Source of the DNA: Brachybacterium paraconglomeratum
Lineage (GTDB): Bacteria; Actinomycetota; Actinomycetes; Actinomycetales; Dermabacteraceae
Length of the DNA: 64,000 bases
Assembly: GCF_003994255.1 (NCBI RefSeq)
Contig: NZ_ML133851.1
Span: forward strand, 434,001-498,000
Direction: 5' to 3'
Position numbers and translations under genes: made by a program
Shown: piece by piece, positions 58,300 through 64,000 of the stretch
How the letters are laid out: each line of letters opens with the position of its first letter
Position numbering within the stretch: position 1 is the stretch's first letter
Notes under the pieces: model-generated
What the model was told of the DNA's origin: nothing
Database searches by the model: none
What the model saw: the letters and a program-made list of their open reading frames with translations, nothing else

Positions 58300-59826
58300 T
58301 CATGCCTGCAGCTCCCGCAGGCGTCGTCGGGTCAGCAGCACGAGCAGGCCGACGAGCGCGGCCGCGGTGAGGAGCACGGCCCCGGGGCCGGAGGGGAGCA
58401 CGAGCAGCAGCGCCGCGGCGCCCAGCAGCGGCACGACGACGGCGTCGGCCTGCCAGGCCAGCATGACCAGCACCGACAGGTCCCCCTGAGGGGTCGGGAT
58501 CGGCGTGGCGAGCGCGAGCGGCATGGTGCCCTTCGCCGCCTCCCAGGCCCGTGCGGCGAGGACCGTGGCGGCCACGGCGACGGGCAGCAGCACGGAACCG
58601 CTCCCCGCCCCGCCGCCCACGACCGCGGCGAGCGTCCCGCCGAGCGCGCCGAGCGCCACCAGGAGCAGCCCGGGCGCGGCGGCGTGCAGCAGCAGCTGCG
58701 TCCCCGCGCGCTGACCGAGCAGGGGCGGGGCGCCGAGGGTGTGCACCCCGTGACGGATCCCGTCGACGAAGGCTCCCGCCCCGGTCCGCAGCGCGAGGGC
58801 GCCCAGCAGCAGCGCCGTCCAGGCCGCCGGCCCCGGCAGCAGCGGCGCCCCGCCCAGGGCGACGGCGCCGAGCAGCACCGCGAGCGCACCGCCCGCGCAC
58901 CGGTCGGGCGTCCGCAGCCAGGCGACCGCGTCCCGTCGTGCGTACAGCAGCGCCGTCGGGCCCCCGCCGATCGCCCGCAGACGTCGGCCCGCCGCGGGCA
59001 GGGCGCGGAAGGCGCCGGCCGCCCCGGCGAGGTCCGTCGACGCCGCGGCGGTGGTCGCGGCCTCCCAGCGCATCGCCTGCACGGCCAGCTCGGTCCCCCG
59101 CAGCCGACCGAGCAGCCCTGTGCACAGCGCGACGCCGGCCGCGCCCGCCGCCGCGAGGCCCACCGCCCAGGCCGCGACCTGCCCGCCCGACGGCGCGACG
59201 CTCTGGGACCACATGCCGCGGTCGGACTCCCGGACGGCCAGCAGCGGGGGCGCGGCCGCGATCCCCGCACCGAGCCCGAGCAGGAGGACCAGGAGGCGCC
59301 GGGGCGTCGGCCGCAGCAGCTGCCCCGCGGACCAGGCTCCTCCCCACAGCAGCCCCAGCCCGGCCCCGGCGAGCGCCAGGAGCGCCGCCGTGCCCGGCCC
59401 CGTCCGGCCTGCCGCCATCAGCGTCGCCGCCACCAGCACGGCGGGCAGCGCGGCGGCGAGCAGCGGCAGCAGCAGCGCCCGTGCGAAAGGGCGTCGCAGC
59501 ACCCGGCCGCGTGGGAGCGGGCCGCCGGCCAGGGTCGCGGTGAAGAAGGGCGGGAGCAGGGCGGGGCCCCGCACCGCGCCGAGGCCGAGCAGGCCGGCGG
59601 CGACGGCGAGGGACAGCGCGGTCGCCGTGGGCGGCGCCCCGGCGCTCAGCAGGAGGGCGAGCACGTCCCCTCGTGCCAGCGCCCGGCCCGCCGACAGCAG
59701 CGCCGGCAGCCCGAGCACGACGGCTCCCATCGCGACGACGTAGAGCAGATAGAGCAGGTCGCCGCGGGAGCGGGCGCGGGACCGCTGCGCCCACACCTCG
59801 CGGACGGGGCCGAGGGAGGCGCTCAC
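58300..59826 (-). CDS. Polytopic membrane protein paired with an ABC ATPase
   Basis: 508 residues with roughly ten to twelve hydrophobic helices (LLYLLYVVAMGAVVLGLPAL, PLLAAALPAVLVAATLMAAG, WTALLLGALALRTGAGAFVD). GTG 59826 overlaps the ATPase stop as GTGA. It resembles the uncharacterised large actinobacterial permeases (DUF6297-like) that accompany short ATPases, but I am unsure of the family. It probably forms an exporter with the ATPase; cargo unknown. Confidence 0.75.
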   Translation of the reverse strand: MSASLGPVREVWAQRSRARSRGDLLYLLYVVAMGAVVLGLPALLSAGRALARGDVLALLLSAGAPPTATALSLAVAAGLLGLGAVRGPALLPPFFTATLAGGPLPRGRVLRRPFARALLLPLLAAALPAVLVAATLMAAGRTGPGTAALLALAGAGLGLLWGGAWSAGQLLRPTPRRLLVLLLGLGAGIAAAPPLLAVRESDRGMWSQSVAPSGGQVAAWAVGLAAAGAAGVALCTGLLGRLRGTELAVQAMRWEAATTAAASTDLAGAAGAFRALPAAGRRLRAIGGGPTALLYARRDAVAWLRTPDRCAGGALAVLLGAVALGGAPLLPGPAAWTALLLGALALRTGAGAFVDGIRHGVHTLGAPPLLGQRAGTQLLLHAAAPGLLLVALGALGGTLAAVVGGGAGSGSVLLPVAVAATVLAARAWEAAKGTMPLALATPIPTPQGDLSVLVMLAWQADAVVVPLLGAAALLLVLPSGPGAVLLTAAALVGLLVLLTRRRLRELQA

Positions 59827-60500
59827 CACGGCTCCTCGAGCGCGAGCCGGCCGTCGGCGAGCTGATCGACCAGGCGCGGGCTGTGGCTCGCGAGCACGAT
59901 CGCGGTCCCGGCCCGGGCCCTGGCGCGCAGCGCGTCGATCACCAGATCGAGCCGGTCGGGGTCCAGGCGCTGCTCGGGCTCGTCCAGGACCAGCACGGCG
60001 CTGGGGCGGGCGAGGACGAGTGCGAGGGAGACCAGCTGGGACTGGCCGCTGGAGAGCTCGTGGGGGAAGCGGTCCGCGAGCGGGAGGATCCGCAGCTCCT
60101 CGAGGAGCTCCCGGCCCCGCGCACGGGCGGCCGCGGCGTCGCTCCCCCAGGTCGCCCCCACGAACTGGAGGTGCTCGAGGACGGTGAGGTCCCGGGCGGT
60201 CTGCGCCGGTCCGATGAGCGCCGCGAGCGCCTCGCGGAAGACGCGGTCGCGGTCGTCGGGGCGCCTGCCCGCCACGCGCACCCGTCCGGCCGTCGGTGCG
60301 AGGAGGCCGGCGAGGACCCGCAGCAGGGTCGTCTTGCCGCTGCCGTTGGGGCCGGTGACGGCCAGGACCTCGCCTGCGGCGACGCGGCCGCTCGCCTCCA
60401 GCAGCAGCACGCTCTCCTCCCGCAGCACGCCGATCCCCTCGAAGGCCACGACCTCCGGCGAGGTCGAGGGCGGCGGGATCGTCGAGAGAGGGACCGGCAT
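59823..60500 (-). CDS. Short ABC transporter ATPase
   Basis: 225 residues from ATG 60500. Walker A is VTGPNGSGKTTLLRVLAGLL, the signature region FPHELSSGQSQLVSLALVLA, Walker B SAVLVLDEPEQRLDPDRLD, and switch His in IVLASHSPRLVDQL. The signature SSGQSQ departs from LSGGQ, as in ATPases of this permease class. An upstream in-frame ATG (60518) is possible. First gene of a three-gene operon with the membrane protein and methyltransferase. Confidence 0.88.
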   Translation of the reverse strand: MPVPLSTIPPPSTSPEVVAFEGIGVLREESVLLLEASGRVAAGEVLAVTGPNGSGKTTLLRVLAGLLAPTAGRVRVAGRRPDDRDRVFREALAALIGPAQTARDLTVLEHLQFVGATWGSDAAAARARGRELLEELRILPLADRFPHELSSGQSQLVSLALVLARPSAVLVLDEPEQRLDPDRLDLVIDALRARARAGTAIVLASHSPRLVDQLADGRLALEEPW

Positions 60501-60907
60501 GGCCCCATTCCACCGCATCGGCCCGCCGCCCGACCCCGACGATCGTCGGCACTCCGTCGCGACTCCGGGGAGGAGCGTCCTGTCCGGAGCCACAAGCCCG
60601 CCGCCGTCCGATCGCGGCCGTGCGATCGCGGCCGTCCGATCGCGGCCGTCCGACCGGAGCGACCGGGCCCGGATGTGACCCACACGGAAACGTCAGGGCC
60701 TGGATTAATTGTCAGATCCGTGAGACCATGGTGAGGCGCTGTCGTAGGCCTCGCCACCCTGTTCCTGCAGGTCGAGCGGGGCTCGAGCCGCCCTCGTCCC
60801 CCTCATGGACCGGTCCCGCAGGGCCGGGCAGAGGTCGAGGACGGCCGCCTCGACCCCACCAGGGCCGCGGTACCGGCGGCGCACAGGTCCACCGAGGAGG
60901 AACCCCC
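60501..60907. other. Divergent intergenic region upstream of carD
   Basis: 407 bases between the ATPase gene and carD, containing the 14-bp tandem repeat at 60610-60651 and, at 60701-60712, the only AT-rich patch (TGGATTAATTGT). I could not place a convincing promoter. No RNA gene or supported ORF was seen. Confidence 0.5.
60610..60651. repeat. Three tandem copies of a 14-bp unit
   Basis: Units at 60610, 60624 and 60638. The first is GATCGCGGCCGTGC and the next two are GATCGCGGCCGTCC. They contain the palindromes GCGATCGC (across a junction) and CGGCCG. Located 257 bp upstream of carD. Confidence 0.88.
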
Positions 60908-61444
60908 TTGTCCGTTGCCACTGCGTCCGACTCCACCGCGTCGAAGGTCGGCAAGGTGCTCACGCACCCCGTCCACGGTCCGGTGCGCATCGTCTCGACC
61001 CTGACCCGCACCGTCCGGGGCGAGCAGCGCGAGTACGTGGACCTGGAGGTCATCGGCGACGAGATGCAGATCTCCGTGCCCGCCGACGGCAAGGACGTCG
61101 TCGGTCTGCGCCCGGTGCTCGGGACGAAGGAGATCGACGAGCTGATCGCCCAGCTCGGCGAGCCCATCGAGCCCCCGGCGAAGAAGGCGTCCTGGGCCCA
61201 CCGCATCAAGTCCCTGCAGATGCAGCTCCAGTCCGGCCGTCTCACCGACCGCATCGAGGTCATCCGCTCGATCGTGCGCGACTCCGGCGGCACCCCGTCC
61301 TCCCTCGCGGAGCGGAACCTGCTCAAGCAGGCCATCGACCCGCTGGCGTCGGAGATCGCGATCGCCCGCTCCGTGCCCCGCGAGCAGGCCGCGGAGCTGC
61401 TGCAGAGCACCGCCGAGAACGCGCTGGTCGACGCCGCGGCCTGA
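60908..61444 (+). CDS. carD: CarD-family RNA polymerase-binding regulator
   Basis: 178-residue transcription factor that binds the RNA polymerase beta subunit and stabilises open complexes, notably at rRNA promoters. The N-terminal RID domain reads KVLTHPVHGPVRIVSTLTRT, EYVDLEVIGDEMQISVPADG. The helical C-domain reads SWAHRIKSLQMQLQSGRLTD and IEVIRSIVRDSGG. The start is TTG 60908, with a perfect GAGGAGG seven bases upstream; no ATG or GTG is usable nearby. The weak start codon may limit expression. It runs about 15 residues longer than mycobacterial CarD as I recall it. Confidence 0.93.
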   Translation: MSVATASDSTASKVGKVLTHPVHGPVRIVSTLTRTVRGEQREYVDLEVIGDEMQISVPADGKDVVGLRPVLGTKEIDELIAQLGEPIEPPAKKASWAHRIKSLQMQLQSGRLTDRIEVIRSIVRDSGGTPSSLAERNLLKQAIDPLASEIAIARSVPREQAAELLQSTAENALVDAAA

Positions 61445-61496
61445 CCGCCGCTCCCGGTGCTCTCCCCGAGCCGCCGCACCGCCCCGCTGCCCCGTG

Positions 61497-62810
61497 TCAG
61501 CGCCCCCGGGTCCCCCCGGAGGGTGTGACGCGGGGCAGCGTGCGTGAGAGCCACATCCCGCCCGCGACGCAGAGCGCCCCGGTGGCGGCACCCGCGACGG
61601 CGACGGGGGCGAGCAGGGTGATCGCGGTGACCAGCAGCGGGGCGGAGAGCCGCCCGGCGCCGAGCATCGTGTTCCACCAGGAGAGGTAGCGGGTGCGCCC
61701 GTGGACCGGGGAGACGTCGATCCCGAGGGTCATCACGATCCCGGAGCCGAGCCCGTTGCCGAGTCCGATCAGCAGGCTGGGCAGGAGCAGCGCCAGCACC
61801 GCGGCAGTGCCGCTCCCGCCCGCCCAGACGGTGCCGAGCAGCGCCAGCAGGAGGAACCCCGCCCCCATCACGAGCGCGCAGGGCACCGCGACCGCGGAGC
61901 GGCCGTACCTGTCCATGAGCGTCCCCGCCGGGATCACCAGCAGGATCTCCAGCGCAGCGGAGATACCGAAGACCACCGAGATCCACACCGGGTCCAGGCC
62001 CAGCGCATCGCCCAGCAGCGGGACGATCACGGGCCGGTTCACCCGCGCCATCATCACCGGCGCGATCCCGACGCCGACGGCGACCATCCGCCGCAGCACC
62101 GCCCGGTCCAGCGCGACGCGAGCCGTGGTGCGCGGGGCGCGGCCCCGTCGGCCCGTCGCGCCGCCCGCCCGCGCCTCCCCCGGCGGGAGGAACACGGCCA
62201 CCATCACGGTGCCGGCCGCGGCGGTGAGCGCGAAGAGCAGGAACACCCAGGCCATCGATCCGGCCGCCATCACGACCGCGCCGAGCAGCGGCCCGATCAC
62301 CTCCCCCACCCGGATCACCCCGCCGAAGAGGGTCATGCCGCGTGCCCGCATCGTCGCGGGCAGGGCGGTGCCGAGATACGCCTGCCGTCCCAGCTGCCAC
62401 ACCTGGGTGCTCGCGGCCATCACCAGCAGCAGGACCACCAGCATGATCCGGTGCACGAGATCGCCGCCGCCCCCGAGCGCGGGCGCGATCAGCATGAAGG
62501 CCAGGACGTTCGAGACCACGAGCAGGCAGCCCGTGATCACCAGTGCCGCGCGCGCCCCGATCCGGGAGATGAGGCGTCCGGCGGGGATCGGGCCGAGGAA
62601 GGAGGTGAGGCCGAAGATGGTCGACAGCGCCGCGGCCTGCGGGACGCTGAAGCCGAGGTCGCGCGCCAGCAGGGGGATCACCGGCATCAGCGCGGCCAGG
62701 CCCACGAACTCCAGCAGGCTCGGCGCGTAGACCGAGGGGACCAGCCCGCGCAGCACCGCCGCGGGTGAGCGCCCGTCCCTCGAGGCGGGGCCGGGGGCAG
62801 GGGTGGTCAC
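61497..62810 (-). CDS. MFS transporter
   Basis: 437-residue membrane protein with about twelve helices in two halves separated by a basic loop (GRRGRAPRTTARVALDRAV). Motif A-like GRLISRIGARAALVITG lies after helix 2, and a second copy TLMDRYGRSAVAVPC in the second half. It looks like a drug or sugar efflux type, substrate unknown. GTG 62810 is chosen: CACACT lies 6 nt upstream, and the longer open frame before it lacks signals. Confidence 0.88.
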   Translation of the reverse strand: MTTPAPGPASRDGRSPAAVLRGLVPSVYAPSLLEFVGLAALMPVIPLLARDLGFSVPQAAALSTIFGLTSFLGPIPAGRLISRIGARAALVITGCLLVVSNVLAFMLIAPALGGGGDLVHRIMLVVLLLVMAASTQVWQLGRQAYLGTALPATMRARGMTLFGGVIRVGEVIGPLLGAVVMAAGSMAWVFLLFALTAAAGTVMVAVFLPPGEARAGGATGRRGRAPRTTARVALDRAVLRRMVAVGVGIAPVMMARVNRPVIVPLLGDALGLDPVWISVVFGISAALEILLVIPAGTLMDRYGRSAVAVPCALVMGAGFLLLALLGTVWAGGSGTAAVLALLLPSLLIGLGNGLGSGIVMTLGIDVSPVHGRTRYLSWWNTMLGAGRLSAPLLVTAITLLAPVAVAGAATGALCVAGGMWLSRTLPRVTPSGGTRGR

Positions 62811-62816
62811 CGCCCG

Positions 62817-62822
62817 AGTGTG
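62817..62822 (-). promoter_or_regulatory. MFS gene -10 (leaderless)
   Basis: CACACT on the minus strand, 6 nt before GTG 62810. Confidence 0.35.
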
Positions 62823-62880
62823 GCACCGGGTCGTGAGCCGGGGCAAAGACCTCCCGGGGACCGGACGCCGTCCCGCCCCC

Positions 62881-63552
62881 TCAGGCCTCCTGCGGGGAGG
62901 CCAGGCGGGAGCGGAGCGCCTCCGCCTCGACGCGCCGTGCGACGCCCTCGTCCACCCCGGCCGCGACCGCCTCGGCGGCCCAGCGCACGGACCAGGCGCG
63001 CAGGTAGCGACGCCCCTCCTCGCCCCGCATCCACTCGCGGGTGGGGACAGGCGCCTCGGCGAGGCAGCCATGGCGCCAGCCGTCGGTGTGCGCGACGAGC
63101 GCGAGCAGCGCGAGCTCCCAGCCGAGCGCCACCTCGCCCGGGCCGCCCCGGTCGAAGCGCTCGCGAGGCACGAGGACCGTGTGGCGCAGCCGCAGCAGCG
63201 TCGTGCCGTCGTCCTCCGGGTCCAGCCGGATCTGGAGCGGGTCCTCCTCGCCGATCTGCTCCCACAGCAGGGAGAGACGGTGGGGCTCCTCGACCTCGAG
63301 CACGGTCCCGCTCGCGCCGTGCGGCGCGGTGAAGCGCCCGCCCTCGTGCAGCTCGCCCCGGACGGGGCCGTACCAGGCCTCGAGCTGCTCGGGGCGGGTC
63401 AGCAGGGGCCACAGCCGCGCCGGGGCCAGGTCCAGGTTGGTGGTGAGGGTGAGCACCGCCCGCACCTGCGGGTGGCCGCCGGGGGCCTGCTCGTCGATCT
63501 CGAGCTCGCGCCGCACCGCGTCCAGGGCGGGCAGCGACTCGGTGGCAGTCAT
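62881..63552 (-). CDS. SRPBCC/AHSA1-like domain protein
   Basis: 223 residues from ATG 63552 behind GAGGAG. Residues about 30-150 fit the activator-of-Hsp90-like START fold: ARLWPLLTRPEQLEAWYGPV, GELHEGGRFTAPHGASGTVL, LSLLWEQIGEEDPLQIRLDP and TTLLRLRHTVLVPRERF. The C-terminal 75 residues are helical and charged. Such proteins bind hydrophobic ligands, and many are of unknown role. It precedes the MFS gene on the same strand by 70 bp. Confidence 0.85.
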   Translation of the reverse strand: MTATESLPALDAVRRELEIDEQAPGGHPQVRAVLTLTTNLDLAPARLWPLLTRPEQLEAWYGPVRGELHEGGRFTAPHGASGTVLEVEEPHRLSLLWEQIGEEDPLQIRLDPEDDGTTLLRLRHTVLVPRERFDRGGPGEVALGWELALLALVAHTDGWRHGCLAEAPVPTREWMRGEEGRRYLRAWSVRWAAEAVAAGVDEGVARRVEAEALRSRLASPQEA

Positions 63553-63639
63553 CGTCTCCTCGGAAGGTCTCGAGCCGTTCCGTGCCGGCGCACGGGCGCG
63601 GACACGGACCCTCGAAGCGTAGCCCACCGCGGAGGCCCG

Positions 63640-63645
63640 TAGCAT
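63640..63645 (+). promoter_or_regulatory. HAD gene -10 (leaderless)
   Basis: TAGCAT, 7 nt before GTG 63653; the ATG at 63651 is followed at once by a stop and cannot be used. Confidence 0.5.
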
Positions 63646-63652
63646 TGCCGAT

Positions 63653-64000
63653 GTGACTTCAGCGCGAACCTTCCGACCAGCAGATCTCACGGCTCATCTC
63701 TTCGATCTCGACGGGGTCGTGACCCCGACGGCCGAGGTGCACATGCGCGCCTGGGCGACGATGTTCGAGGAGTTCCTCTCCTCCCGCGGCGTCGAGGCGC
63801 CGTACACGGAGGCGGACTACTTCGAGCACGTCGACGGCCGCCCCCGCTACGACGGCGTCCGTGCGGTCCTCGCCTCCCGCGGCCTCGAGCTGCCCGAGGG
63901 CGAGGACTCCGACCCCGGCGAGCAGAGCGCCGGGGCGGAGACCGTGCGCGGCCTCGGCAACCGCAAGAACGAGCTCGTGCTCGAGCTCCTGCGCCGCGAC
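63653..64000 (+). CDS. HAD-family phosphatase, beta-phosphoglucomutase-like (cut by window edge)
   Basis: First 116 residues of a haloacid dehalogenase-like hydrolase. Motif 1 is AHLFDLDGVVTPTAEVHMRA with the nucleophile and acid/base Asp pair of the beta-PGM group. The cap domain begins with EEFLSSRGVEAPYTEADYFE and VDGRPRYDGVRAVLASRG, which also fits beta-PGM-like proteins. These often precede a GH65 disaccharide phosphorylase, so a sugar-phosphate role is likely but untested; the neighbour is outside the window. Confidence 0.88.
   Translation, partial: MTSARTFRPADLTAHLFDLDGVVTPTAEVHMRAWATMFEEFLSSRGVEAPYTEADYFEHVDGRPRYDGVRAVLASRGLELPEGEDSDPGEQSAGAETVRGLGNRKNELVLELLRRD

Noticed and set aside
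60686-60713. ECF-sigma promoter (GGAAAC ... GTC) upstream of carD
   Set aside because: The spacing (19 nt) and the -10 half do not match the usual GGAAC-N16/17-GTT pattern well enough.

Overview
The window is chromosomal DNA from a very GC-rich actinomycete. The gene set (translational T-box on ileS, clpP1-clpP2 pair with a ClgR-like box, CarD, folC with a DUF4233 neighbour, ALT-rich coding bias, many leaderless starts) fits Actinomycetota, order Micrococcales. A Brachybacterium-like member of Dermabacteraceae is my best guess from memory of such gene sets, not something the sequence proves. I see no phage, insertion sequence, CRISPR array or plasmid function. It reads as core chromosome with small accessory modules.

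Layout. 1-9.7 kb: ammonium transporter amt (runs off the left edge) divergent from a Tat-exported formamidase-like lipoprotein; ftsY, ndk, a DUF4233 protein and folC on the minus strand; a WXG-type N-terminus fused to an alpha/beta hydrolase; a small lipoprotein. 9.7-20.5 kb: SLH-domain wall protein, ileS with a complete T-box leader, a 2Fe-2S ferredoxin, an SDR/ABC-exporter operon and a sodium:dicarboxylate-type symporter. 20.7-32.9 kb: a three-gene ABC-2 exporter operon behind an operator-like palindrome, two unknown proteins, a permuted lipoate ligase, an archaeal-type valS, and a WXG protein flanked by two small PH-like membrane proteins.

33.0-43.0 kb is the most distinctive block: a compact selenocysteine island. 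selB and selA overlap, tRNA-Sec(UCA) lies just upstream of selA, selD diverges, and converging on selD is a formate dehydrogenase operon (alpha, beta, NrfD-type gamma). The alpha gene has an in-frame UGA at 42405-42407, followed 11 nt later by a SECIS hairpin. Synthesis, delivery, tRNA and client gene for selenocysteine thus sit within 10 kb.

43.1-50.3 kb: chorismate mutase, clpX, clpP2, clpP1, a NlpC/P60 hydrolase, a DHFR-like reductase, trigger factor with a Lys/Ala-Pro repeat tail, and tRNA-Pro and tRNA-Gly. 50.4-64 kb: a two-component system divergent from an ABC exporter whose ATPase and permease are fused in one frame; a DUF1801 protein; a VOC protein behind a PrmC-like methyltransferase fused to an AraC regulator; an aminotransferase; an ABC-type pair with a methyltransferase; CarD with a TTG start; an MFS permease; an SRPBCC protein; and a HAD phosphatase cut by the right edge.

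Two patterns recur. Many starts lie 5-7 nt downstream of a -10 hexamer with no Shine-Dalgarno, which predicts leaderless mRNAs. Adjacent operon genes are usually joined by 1-8 nt overlaps, mostly ATGA or GTGA.
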